The notes under the pieces were generated by a model. It was not told the origin of the DNA and did not search any database. It saw only the letters and a list, made by a program, of their open reading frames with translations. A program made the translations under genes and the position numbers. Positions 52,330 to 61,695 of a DNA stretch of 64,000 nt are shown here, in pieces. The stretch comes from Strigamia acuminata (Eukaryota; Arthropoda; Chilopoda; Geophilomorpha; Linotaeniidae). Position 1 is the stretch's first letter. Each line of letters opens with the position of its first letter. Where the stretch lies: positions 7,404,427 to 7,468,426 of the forward strand of contig OX442315.1 of assembly GCA_949358305.1 (NCBI GenBank). The letters are read 5' to 3'.

Positions 52330-55300
52330 TCAGTATACAACAGGTGTACCTCTGATTGATTTATCTCTGATTATTCTCGAATTTTTAAGTTCAATCAACC
52401 GCACAGTATAAACGGGATATGCTGGGTGTGTCGGATCCATGTTACGAAAATCGAATAGACTCGAATTAAAAACATAACCCTTTGCAACACACCACTTCTC
52501 CACCTCATTTACATTCTGAATCCGGTCATTGTTCGGTGAAATATAGATAACACTGACCCATTCTTGGTAATCATCTATTTGGTGTGTTGTGGTTTGTCTC
52601 CTCCACTTACTCATGTCTAAGTTTTGTTTAAGTCTCACGTCCACATCATTTTCAGTTGTGAGACTTAAAAACTGCTCTATTTCAGTCATTTCAATATCCA
52701 ATATCGGTTCATTAACCGTCAATTGATATTCATCGTCCTTTGTTTTCATTAAGTCAACATTCTTGATTTTCCTACACCTTTTCTTACGTCTTTTTGTCCT
52801 TTCACATTCCCCCTCTATCCCAGTAGATTTGTATTCATTCACACCTGTCAATGTCTCTATCGGTGTTGGGGATATGTCATCTTCCAGGGACATCAAAGAA
52901 AACTCACAGACTTCCATGGAATTGACCTGTCTAAACCCTTCATCAGATTTGGGCTCAAATTCCAATGTAAACTGTTCCAATTCTTCCCTTTTGTTTGTAA
53001 TTGCCTCAGACTCCTCATGTGTTAACCCTGGAAGAATTTCTTTTGGCAAATTAGTTTCCTTATCACTAAATTTCCCTTCTTGTTTCAATCCTTCCAGTTC
53101 TACACTTTGCAAGTGTTCCTCCTCTTCTTTAATAGGTTTACACTCATCTATGTCAACTTCCCTATGTGTCGGCAATGCAATTTTATCAACCAAACTAGTT
53201 GTTAGACTTGGGGGAATTTCTGATGACAAATTAATTTTCTCTTTACTGAAATTCTGCTCTTGTTCCAATGGGGAAATTTCATCTTCCACTGTGTTCACTA
53301 AGGAGGAAGACTCCTGTTCACAAGTGAGGCTTTCATAAAACTCTTCATCACTTCTTAAATGTTCCCCCTCGTTTTCAATACTTTCACACGTATTAATGTC
53401 GACTTCTTCACTTAATTTCAACAAGTCTAATGTTGAGGGGACTTCCTGATGAGGGGATATTGGCACCCCAACCTTCGATGGAATTTCAGCTTCCAAACTC
53501 TCAATGCAATTCTCAATGTTGGAAATTTCCAGAGAGGGTTTTAATTCCCCCTCGTGCCAATAACTCCACTCATGTATTGTAACATTATTTGTCTGAAATA
53601 CCCTATTTCTCTTCGGGTCCCAGACCCGGTATTTTCTTTGTGAATTAGAATATCCAACTAGAGCGCCCACCCAGGAATACTTTTCCCCATTTTTGACATG
53701 AAAAACTTTCACTCTTGACCCGATACACCTAAGGTGTCGGACAGAAATGCATCTGTTATACAGCACATTGCATGGGGTTTTCCAATTTAAATTGATCCTG
53801 GGGGCTCTATTCTTTAAATAGACCATTGTGTTGGCAAGTTCCAACCACAAATTATTGGGGAATTTATTCTCTACAATTAAACTTTCCACCCCGTTTATAA
53901 TATCTGTATTAGCCCTCTCGGAGATGGAGTTAGTCATTGGGTTATCAGAACCTACACTTTCAATTGTAATCCCGAAATCTTCCATTAATTCTACCCAAGC
54001 TGTTGATTCCTCTATGGAAAAATCCATTCCAGGGCCCAAATAAACCTTATTCACACTTCCTGTCAAGCATTTAATTTCATTTAACCAATTTTGAAATTCC
54101 ACTAAAATGCTGTTTCTCTTTAATGGCCTAAGCCACACATATTCAGAACAATCATCTATTATAATGATATATTTTTCCCCTGTTGCATGTGGGGCCCTCC
54201 AAACACTCAAATGTACAGCTTCTAAAGCTTTCCTGTCATTATTCATTTGCATTGAGGGAATTTTAACTTTTGTATTTCCTATTGTCTTACAAGAGGTATG
54301 AGGAGTAGTGTCTGTGTTTGCTAATTGAACCCCATAAACATTACTAGACCTATTCATGTTAAGAACACTGTCTTTATCTAAATACCCTAAGCGGGTATGC
54401 CATAAATTAAATGGGAGGACCCTGTCCTTTGCTGTAAAGTCCATACAGTTTACCTGTTTTCTAACATTTCCCTTTCTAGAATTCTTTTTCTGGTTTTTAG
54501 TACCAGAATTCAAATGATCATTTTGATTAATTCCTATTGTCATATCTGATTTCTGACTACTTAAGCAATTCTTAGATTTCCCTGAAATCCCTTTTAGAAA
54601 CTCACTTCTATTAATCACAATCATGCTATTCAATTCTCTAATTGGATCCCCCTCTTTGTTTTCATTCCAAACCCGGTTTGAATGTTCTGTTTTTGTAGGC
54701 CTGCATTTAATTCCTTTGTTTCTCTTATTACCATTAAGGGGGTTACCACTTTTAACTGTGGTTATACAATCCAATTTGTCATCCAATTTCCTGTTCTGTT
54801 CTAAAGAAGGGGGATTCTTTTTCTCGGTTTTTAGAAAAACCCTTTGTTCTTTCTGTCTACCAGAATCTAGAATGTTAATTTGATTAACCCCGTCCCCCTC
54901 GTTCTTTTTATTTCGAACCCGGTTCGAATATTCCAAATTACCAATTCTACATTGGTTATTTTCCTTGTTTTCCATGTTGGCATTCGAGATTTTTGAACAA
55001 TTTTGTGTGATTTTCGAAACCCTGTTTGAATTAATCACCTTAAGACCCTGTCTACAATTGTCCGTGCTCTGCACTTCACTATCCCAATGCCCATTCATTT
55101 CATGCTTAAGCACACGCATTTCACAAATTGCTAAGATCAAATTAGCCATGCCCTTTATCACAGTGTCTATGTTATCTGTTAGTTCACTCTTATGTACTAA
55201 ATGTGTTAATAACAATACAATTACATCCATATCCAAATCAGGATTCAATTTCAAATATTCTCTCTCTTTTCCAAGAACACTTGTTTCCTTTTCAAATTGT

Positions 55301-55518
55301 TCATCAAGTGCGTTAAGCACTGTCTGTCTGTTAGAGACATTCTGGTCTTGTGTTTCCAGTTTCAATTGTGCCTTGTGTGTGTCGTCCATTGTTTGCTTGC
55401 AGGCATTCACTTTGTCTGTTACAGACGTTCTCCTTGCACAAAACACTGTGGGCACAAAACTCGCACCACACGACCACACCACACTCACTAATAAATTTAG
55501 TGACGGAACAAAACACAT
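52330..55518 (-). CDS. Integrase-like protein lacking catalytic Asps
   Basis: 1,062 codons from the first true ATG (55518) with no interruption. The N-terminus (CFVPSLNLLVSVVWSCGASF) is hydrophobic, and Asn/Lys-rich disorder follows. FNLWHTRLGYLDKDSVLNMN is a Copia GAG-pre-integrase segment. The integrase fold follows (IIIIDDCSEYVWLRPLK, then SISERANTDIINGVESLI, LWLELANTMVYLKNRAP and CIGSRVKVF). Against C1, HSDVCGP is HLSVWRAP and RSDNGKEY is LGPGMDFS. Both catalytic Asps are therefore gone and only the Glu in SER remains. The C-terminal half is Glu-rich with two related acidic repeats (VDINTCESIENEGEHL, VDIDECKPIKEEEEHL) and a unique tail ending RGTPVVY. It cannot be an active integrase. Role unknown; a DNA-binding or packaging role is possible. 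Confidence 0.85.
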   Translation of the reverse strand: MCFVPSLNLLVSVVWSCGASFVPTVFCARRTSVTDKVNACKQTMDDTHKAQLKLETQDQNVSNRQTVLNALDEQFEKETSVLGKEREYLKLNPDLDMDVIVLLLTHLVHKSELTDNIDTVIKGMANLILAICEMRVLKHEMNGHWDSEVQSTDNCRQGLKVINSNRVSKITQNCSKISNANMENKENNQCRIGNLEYSNRVRNKKNEGDGVNQINILDSGRQKEQRVFLKTEKKNPPSLEQNRKLDDKLDCITTVKSGNPLNGNKRNKGIKCRPTKTEHSNRVWNENKEGDPIRELNSMIVINRSEFLKGISGKSKNCLSSQKSDMTIGINQNDHLNSGTKNQKKNSRKGNVRKQVNCMDFTAKDRVLPFNLWHTRLGYLDKDSVLNMNRSSNVYGVQLANTDTTPHTSCKTIGNTKVKIPSMQMNNDRKALEAVHLSVWRAPHATGEKYIIIIDDCSEYVWLRPLKRNSILVEFQNWLNEIKCLTGSVNKVYLGPGMDFSIEESTAWVELMEDFGITIESVGSDNPMTNSISERANTDIINGVESLIVENKFPNNLWLELANTMVYLKNRAPRINLNWKTPCNVLYNRCISVRHLRCIGSRVKVFHVKNGEKYSWVGALVGYSNSQRKYRVWDPKRNRVFQTNNVTIHEWSYWHEGELKPSLEISNIENCIESLEAEIPSKVGVPISPHQEVPSTLDLLKLSEEVDINTCESIENEGEHLRSDEEFYESLTCEQESSSLVNTVEDEISPLEQEQNFSKEKINLSSEIPPSLTTSLVDKIALPTHREVDIDECKPIKEEEEHLQSVELEGLKQEGKFSDKETNLPKEILPGLTHEESEAITNKREELEQFTLEFEPKSDEGFRQVNSMEVCEFSLMSLEDDISPTPIETLTGVNEYKSTGIEGECERTKRRKKRCRKIKNVDLMKTKDDEYQLTVNEPILDIEMTEIEQFLSLTTENDVDVRLKQNLDMSKWRRQTTTHQIDDYQEWVSVIYISPNNDRIQNVNEVEKWCVAKGYVFNSSLFDFRNMDPTHPAYPVYTVRLIELKNSRIIRDKSIRGTPVVY

Positions 55519-55558
55519 TTTCACTTATTTGCAGCACTTTCACGAAAAAAAACACTTT

Positions 55559-55946
55559 TCCATGCAAGTGGCCATTTTTATTCCAGGCATAATAAGTGAA
55601 CATAAAATACATACATTGAGGCTAACTGCACTCAATATCTATCAATAGGACAAATCAATGATTAACATCAGTTGATTTATCCTGTACAAAGTTAAAACAA
55701 AGATAACTAATAACAGAACAAATTATATGAACAAAATGCTCATTTGAGCAGACGACAACTTGCTAAATCATTACACAAAGGGGAAACGGTTGTGGCAACG
55801 TAACACGCATTAATAAAAGTCAATATTAACCGATCCTCAACTCCGGGACATGATGTAACAATAAACAAGTTGCTTAACAGTCGCACTAATACGGAAACGT
55901 GCGATGTGAACAATACAAGCACCATACGGTTGATCAAATCTCTACA
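55559..55946 (-). repeat. Copia-related element, 5' LTR (truncated)
   Basis: 388 bp, identical to 51842-52230. The U5 end and any primer site are missing. Instead the sequence runs into AAAAGTGTTTTTTTTCGTG and the ORF leader. Confidence 0.85.
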
Positions 55947-58065
55947 GCCTTTTCATTGCTTAAGACATCTCCAGAGCATCTTGATGTCTTCGCTCGATTC
56001 ACTAAATTTAAACATGAACTGTTTAACGAAGTCGTCCCACCTTGTGAAGTTTTTTCGACGAAACCACTCCTTGACGTCGCCAACTAGTATTCGTGGTACT
56101 AGATGAGCCAACGCACCTTCACAGCTAAAACTGTAAACTTTGCCTAGTTCGAATATTTCCAGCAAGAGGTTTGACCCTGCTTGCCAACTTCCATTATAGG
56201 CATGTGGGATAACTCGATCCCATCTAATGAATCTTTCATCTGTTGTTTGATGAGTCCATTTATCAGAAGTAAATTCGTTTATTTTTTGCAAAATAATTTT
56301 ATCCTTTCTGTTTTTTCGCTGTTGTTGAGCATTTTGTCTCAACAGCTGGTCAATCTCATCTTTCGTGTAGAAATCGGGTCTTTGAGTTCTCCCACGCGTT
56401 CTATGACGAGATCGCCCTCTCACACTGGGGTGTGAGGAATCTGTATCTGAAGCAGATTCATGATTCGGATTTGGCGGCGGATCAGGGTCCGGAGGATCGT
56501 CGCCATCTGGCGGACGACGGTCTCCATTTGGTGGTCCCCTTCCACCTCGATTGCCATTCGAATTGTGGTCACGTGAGTGGCCACCTCCATGTCCATCTGA
56601 ACTGTCTCCACCTGGTGGGTCACCACCTGGCGGATTTCCACGGTATCTCGGCCCATCACGGATGTCGTTGTGACAGTCTCGTTTTGGTGAGCCTTCTCGC
56701 GGATTATCGTGCGTGCGTTCACGATCTCGTGATTTCTCACGTTCATTATTCTTGCCAGCCAATAGTTGGATTAACTTATCACTATTGCTAAAGAATTGGT
56801 CTGCATTTTGCGAGACCTTAGGCGGATGATATTCACTCGGGTCCGGCTGTCGCTTTCGCTTTTTGCGACTGTGGTGACTACTACGGCTACCACGACTACT
56901 GCGTGAGTCATCACTGTCAGTCCAGCTTGATTGTCGACTGACTTTTGGTTTAGTTGATGTTAAATCAATCAATTCAGGTGATTTGGAAGCACGTAAGTCG
57001 GCACGTAATAACTGCTCTGCAGTGCTTAGACTTTTGGCGGCTTGACCAGCATCAATTACTAACTGCTGTCGAGCGAGAAATATTTCATTTTCTCGTTGTG
57101 CTAATCTCTTAGCTCTTGCTGCTTGTTCTGCAGCATAGTTCTCTACATTGTGAGAAGAGGGATTTATTTCCCTCGCTCGAACTGGGGCGGTTAGTTCGGT
57201 AGTCATTAAATTTGTGTTGGCTTCTCGCAAATTTGCGTTAGCCGCTCTCAAATTTTCATTAGCAATTTCTAAATCATTTTGTGCTTGATTTAGTTGCTCG
57301 AGCCTTTGTTGCTGCTCTTCGTCAGTAATTAGCCAGGAAGCTTTTTCCTGCTCTAGATGTAACAACTTAACATGGTCATTCGCACGTTGTTGTTTTAGTT
57401 CGGCGTTTTGCTGCTGCATTTCTGCATGCATTCGCTCAAACTCTGCTTGCAAGCTTGTTCTGACGATTTCAACGTCTTTTTGACATTGTTTGCGAACCAT
57501 AGCTTTGTGGATTTGTTCTACAGTCATTTCGCTAGTGACTTTTACTCCCTCGAGCCTAGCTTGCTCACGGAGTGCATCCATCATGGTTACACGCACGGGA
57601 GAATGAGAAACTTCCATATTGGAGTTCTCAGAATCTTGATGCGCTGCACCTTGAACTGGTGATGAATTCAGCGAGTGCTCCGCACTTGATGATTGAATTC
57701 GTAAATTCAAATCATCGTTCTGCGACTTGGAACGGCCACTTCCAGTTGGATTATTTAAGTCCAACTGGCCGCTGGGCGGGGATGGCTGTTGTCGCTCCAA
57801 CGCTTGCGTGAATTCATTCACGATTAACTGTGCCGAGTTACAGTTAGCTGTTTGATCCATGGCTTCAAACAGTTCTTGTGACTCAGTCACTTCTTGATCC
57901 ACGGCTGGTAGATCGATCGCCACTCGTCTCTTCGCTGGTCTGCCTCTCGGTCTCTTTTCGCCTGGAGTCGCCATTTTTTCAATGAAGACAAGAAAGGATA
58001 GAGAAGAAAGATAAGCAAGATAAAAATGGCGGGTAAATTTTAACTAACAAAGTTATACAATGACT

Positions 58066-58083
58066 ATCCCGGACGGGCCCCCA
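58066..58083 (-). other. G2 primer binding site, tRNA-Pro
   Basis: ATCCCGGACGGGCCCCCA, as in G1, separated by two bases from the LTR. It matches the tRNA-Pro 3' end plus CCA at 17 of 18 positions. Confidence 0.85.
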
Positions 58084-58085
58084 CG

Positions 58086-59033
58086 TGCTGCGATCCGGGT
58101 TAATATCAAGCAAATTACTAATTAATAGGCTTGAAACCGCAGGTGAATGCTTAAAAAGACTTACAATCAGCGGCCGTAAATTGTCTAGGGTTAATTTACA
58201 ATAGAGAGAAATAAAGACACAGTTTTTATGATAAAAATCACACAAATTCTTTATTAAGTTAAGTACAATAAAATATAATGAAATGACTAGTTAAAATGAG
58301 CGAGTGCGACAAGTCGCAAAGTAATTTGAGCGGGAAACAATGGAAGGGCTTGCAACGACTGTTGCAAGCTACAAAGCGGCAGAAATGGCGGTTGTTTGAA
58401 GACGAATTCTTCGAGGAAAACTCACGAACGATGGTCCTAACGACGATGGTTCTCGTGAGTTTCTTCTGTCCTACGTACGACGGCTCGGTGGCGGTGGTTC
58501 ACGGGGCAGGCGTCCGGCTCTCGTTCGATGGCGGTGGCTGACGTTCGCGCGACAGCGACGGCGATGGTTCACGATCGTCGGGAAACTTCTCGTTACGATT
58601 GCTGGAATTAGCTGCGGCTAATTCAAGCAGGATAGCTGGCTTTGTACGTTTTACAAAATAAGCTGGTGAAACTTAACGGTTACACGGTCCACTATCAATA
58701 CTTTTTGTCAGGAGCAGAAAAGCAGTGATGTTTGTGGTTTGTGTATTTTGTCAAGAGTCCCGATTTGAGCTAAGGCGCGAGCCCGGCACGCTTCGATATT
58801 GCGCAGAAAACCTGCGCACTTAGCTCAAATGGGTGCAACTAGTGGTTATTACACCATATTGCACCATAACGGTTAATAACCGTCTTTACCCCGGACAACC
58901 TGGGGTGATATGTGCCTAGAGAGGATTTCTCCCCTCGGTCACATGATCTGACTTGGCGTGTGCCACAGTCAAATTAATTAGAAGACAATTAATTTTATCT
59001 TCTAAGTTGGTGAAATATTTTGAGATCACCACA
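58086..59033 (-). repeat. G2 5' LTR
   Basis: 948 bp, with a 14-bp deletion relative to the partner and about a dozen substitutions. TG...CA ends, followed by the TSD CCGG. Confidence 0.94.
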
Positions 59034-59533
59034 CCGGTTTGTGTAATATCCCCAAAAAATGAATTAAAAAATTAATCAGACGATTGGAAAGTAGACTTTT
59101 CTGGTGCAGTTTTTGGTCTACTTTCCAATTAGAAATATGAAATTGGCATTAAATATAGTTAAAATGGAGAAAATGCTAAATTACGGCAAAATGTAATGGA
59201 AAACAGCGCCACCTGGCGGATCCCGTAAGCTAGCGCCCCCCCTTGTTAGGAAAAAAAAGAAAAAAACCCTAGAACATGCGAAAAACCAAGAAACGGCATT
59301 AGTCACTCCTGGCTGAGGAGCCTCGCTGTCGCCAGGCGCTACTAGACAAATTTGGTCGCTCGTACGATGGTGTAGACTGTAGACTCCGGAGGAAGCTCGC
59401 GGTGGTCTACAGTTGTTCACAATGGTTCACGAACAAGCGTGGATGCTGTATCAGCGACGGTGAGTCTCGGATAAATAACTGACAAATATCATAAAATGGA
59501 TTTATATAGTACAGTTTGATTTTACATTTTATG
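59034..59533. other. Intergenic stretch with a perfect hairpin
   Basis: 59083-59096 (ATTGGAAAGTAGAC) and 59116-59129 form a perfect 14-bp inverted repeat with a 19-nt loop. A CTCF-like GCGCCACCT core lies at 59206-59214. A short ATG frame at 59422 ends in a good splice donor (GACG|GTGAGT at 59459-59465) and could be a first exon of a plus-strand gene, but no partner exon was found. Confidence 0.4.
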
Positions 59534-60850
59534 CTAGATTATCATGGGTATTGTGTCTGACTTTTCAAGCTGCATATCCAAGTTTTTACTTTTAACATGG
59601 CTTTTAAGTACATCAATGTCAACATTATCACAATGAACTAGGTATAAGTCATGCATTGGATTTTGCAGTCCTAGCAATTTCATGATTGAATCGAAAGTAA
59701 TTAAGGGGCAAGAATGAAATTCTAGAGTTATCAGATGTTTCAGCTCATTCGACTCAACAAGTTCCGAAATTAAATCGTCAGAAAGAATTTGACAATAAAG
59801 AATGTACAATCTTTCTAAACGTGTACACGGTAGCAATAACGTTTTCATTTGTTGTTTAGTAATGAGGAAATCGTCACAATTTAAAAACAGTTGAAAAAGG
59901 TCTTTCAACGGAGTATTAATATTACCATCATTTTCATTGACGATTGTACATCCTATTAATGCTAATGACTTTAACATTGGCCAAATGCGATCAATAAGTC
60001 GAATATTGACCGGCCTAACGTCAATCAGACTGAGATTTGTTAATCCCGGCCATGTTAAAGTATTAAAATCCAGATAAGTTCCGTCATCTATCAGAAATAC
60101 GCATCTTAATTTAGGAAAACTATTCGTTTGAATAGGAACATGCTTGTTACTTATCACAGGATCAATTGCTATGATAGAATAAGTGCGCGATGTTTGACTT
60201 CCGTTCGACAGGTTTGTTAGCATAAGAAGTAATTCTTTCCAGTGAGCATGCGCAAACTCTTTTAGAAGGGGCAGTTGGTCGAGAAGGAATAAACACCTAC
60301 TGGCAGTGACTTTAGTTCTTCGAATATCCAAATACTCCAACTTGACACAACTGCTTAACGACTGGAGCTCAATATCAGTTAACCAGGCGCAACCCGAAAT
60401 GTCGAGGCGTGTTAAAAGTGGGCAATTCTGTCCGATCGCAGCAACAACTTTGTCCGTGGAGTTGACTTTATGCCGAAGGACTAAACGTTCAAGTTTCGGT
60501 AAACTTTGTAGCAGTGCGACGATTGACTGATTAGGATCTCCGACATCCTCTCCCAAGTTTAAATCGACAAGATTTTTACACACTGCCCCAATTCTATCGT
60601 GAAGCGGAGTTACGTGCAGATCAAGTAAATGCAAATCGTGTAATGATTTCGCGCCAGAATGAATGAATACTTTTGAAAGCACACCTCGATCGTCACGTTG
60701 AAATTGCGTACACAGTCTTTCGTACAGCTTATTAATTACCATGCGCGGTTGATTTAGCAGTTGATCTTGCATTTCTCTCTCTCGAAAATAAGTGGTCGCT
60801 GCACGTAGAGATATTTCTTGAAGACTCGGAGCTGATTTCTTGCGTGGCAT
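59534..60850 (-). CDS. Leucine-rich-repeat protein, F-box/LRR-like
   Basis: 438 codons from a true ATG (60850) in one exon. Residues 1-60 are a basic, helical N-terminus (LQEISLRAATTYFRE ... INKLYERLCTQF), which I cannot confirm as an F-box. From about residue 75 onward come LRRs of the cysteine-containing type: LVDLNLGEDVG, LERLVLRHK, LTRLDISGCAWLTDIEL, LEYLDIRRTKVT. Later ones are LTNLSLIDVRP, LKSLALIGCTI, LERLYILYCQILSDDLI and LITLEFHSCPLITFDSI. Proteins of this form usually act as substrate receptors of ubiquitin ligases, so the role here is inferred from architecture. It ends with a charged tail. An inverted, decayed partial copy lies at 61255-61640. Confidence 0.85.
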   Translation of the reverse strand: MPRKKSAPSLQEISLRAATTYFREREMQDQLLNQPRMVINKLYERLCTQFQRDDRGVLSKVFIHSGAKSLHDLHLLDLHVTPLHDRIGAVCKNLVDLNLGEDVGDPNQSIVALLQSLPKLERLVLRHKVNSTDKVVAAIGQNCPLLTRLDISGCAWLTDIELQSLSSCVKLEYLDIRRTKVTASRCLFLLDQLPLLKEFAHAHWKELLLMLTNLSNGSQTSRTYSIIAIDPVISNKHVPIQTNSFPKLRCVFLIDDGTYLDFNTLTWPGLTNLSLIDVRPVNIRLIDRIWPMLKSLALIGCTIVNENDGNINTPLKDLFQLFLNCDDFLITKQQMKTLLLPCTRLERLYILYCQILSDDLISELVESNELKHLITLEFHSCPLITFDSIMKLLGLQNPMHDLYLVHCDNVDIDVLKSHVKSKNLDMQLEKSDTIPMII

Positions 60851-60980
60851 GACGTCTAGTGGTCAGACGCGAATGATAAATGTCTCACAATAAATTCTTT
60901 ATAAACGAGTATAGTGCGCCAATCACAGGTATGATGGACGCTTTTCGCCATTCATTGTGAGTTTTGACACTATTGGCAAC
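60851..60980. promoter_or_regulatory. Shared divergent promoter region
   Basis: 130 bp separates the LRR gene start (minus) from an ATG on the plus strand at 60981. With two outward-facing starts this close, a bidirectional promoter is likely. No TATA box is evident. Confidence 0.4.
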
Positions 60981-61167
60981 ATGAATTCTCTGCAAAATGG
61001 CGCCGATTACGATCTATTTCACGGTATTGATGGTAGTTCGGGCTTTGAATTGCAATACAATCATTGCAATCAAATCCACGAGATAATTTGCATGAAACTG
61101 TGCAAAACTTATGGATGGTGGTCTTCGCTACATAGTGACATTGCAACTACAACTCCTTCTGTGCAAG
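60981..61167 (+). CDS. Putative first exon of a divergent gene or decayed LRR paralogue
   Basis: ATG at 60981 opens 62 codons, ending in a consensus donor (CAAG|GTAAGG at 61164-61173). The peptide MNSLQNGADYDLFHGIDG and what follows is polar with several Cys, Trp and His. I recognise no domain. The LRR-like pseudogene that starts near 61255 lies downstream on the same strand and may once have been its next exon. It could be a leftover of that paralogue or a real short exon. Confidence 0.35.
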
Positions 61168-61254
61168 GTAAGGTCAAACCTATTTAAACGAAATTACTGT
61201 GACCATAGGAAAAGAAAATTGTCATGTCTGTTTGTCTGTTTACTATATTGTACC

Positions 61255-61640
61255 AATGATGTCCAAATTTCACTTATCGATCGCTTCTGTCCGATGTTAG
61301 AGAGATTGAATTTGAGCTTTTGTTCTATTTTCAATGAAACTGAAGCTGTAAATTCGGTTCAAGAACTTATGTAAAATATGTGTGAACTATTTGTTCTAAC
61401 AAGATTACAGAATTACAAGTGGAAACGTTATTGCTGAAGTATCAGAATGTACAAGAGCTAGATTTTCTACATTGTAATGCGTTAACTGATGGAGTTGTTT
61501 TACAACTTGTAAACGTAAATGCACACTTACAAATTTGAAACTGTTATCACTTTATCAATGCAAATATGATTACTGAAACGTCAGTTATTAATTTGGTTGG
61601 AATGCAAAGTCCATTGAAGATGCTAACCCCCCCCCCCCCT
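61255..61640 (+). pseudogene. Inverted, decayed partial copy of the LRR gene
   Basis: Translated pieces match the C-terminal half of the LRR protein in order: SLIDRFCPMLERLNLSFCSI with RLIDRIWPMLKSLALIGCTI; VETLLLKYQNVQELDFLHCN with MKTLLLPCTRLERLYILYCQ; and TETSVINLVGMQSPLKML with TFDSIMKLLGLQNPMHDL. A TAA follows VQELM, and at least two frame changes separate the blocks, so it is not translatable. It ends next to a C13 homopolymer (about 61628-61640). Confidence 0.75.
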
Positions 61641-61695
61641 TATGATCAGTGTATTTATATTAACTTATTAGCCATAAATTTAATTCACGAATTTG

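Larger units (their letters stand above)
51774..55946 (-). mobile_element. Copia-related non-autonomous LTR element with integrase-like ORF and no RT
   Basis: Inserted in G2 gag with a perfect 5-bp target duplication GCCTT (51769-51773 and 55947-55951). The 3' LTR spans 51774-52230 (457 bp, TGTAG...CCAACA on the minus strand). The 5' LTR is 55559-55946 and identical over all 388 bp, but lacks the last 68 bp or so. A polypurine tract GAGGGGGATT abuts the 3' LTR. One 1,062-codon ORF fills the interior. Protease, RT and RNase H are absent. Identical LTRs mean it moved very recently, using another element's enzymes. Confidence 0.93.
50914..57974 (-). pseudogene. gag: G2 gag, intact until split by a nested element
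   Basis: The start ATG is at 57974. The two parts, 57974-55947 and 51768-50914, total 2,883 nt (961 codons with stop) when the insertion and one TSD copy are removed, with no other break. Domains: an N-terminal AT-hook-like KRPRGRPAKRR (residues 7-17), and a Gln/Glu-rich coiled coil at about 120-290. Next are an Arg/Ser/Asp-rich and Gly/Pro-rich hinge and a capsid core (RFIRWDRVIPHAYNGSW ... RWDDFVKQFMFKF, split by the insertion). A Lys/Glu/Ala-rich region and the knuckle CKLCKKLGHWQKDC follow. At about 960 residues it is long for a Gypsy Gag. The insertion falls in the capsid region and inactivates it. Confidence 0.93.
42679..59033 (-). mobile_element. Gypsy-type LTR retrotransposon, copy 2 (G2)
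   Basis: Same family as G1. The LTRs are 42679-43640 and 58086-59033, with about 12 differences plus a 14-bp deletion. The target duplication is CCGG (42675-42678 and 59034-59037). Gag was an uninterrupted frame of about 960 codons until a Copia-related element landed in it (51774-55946). ORF3 is fully intact, but pol has four nonsense codons. LTR divergence of about 1.3% makes it older than G1. Confidence 0.95.
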
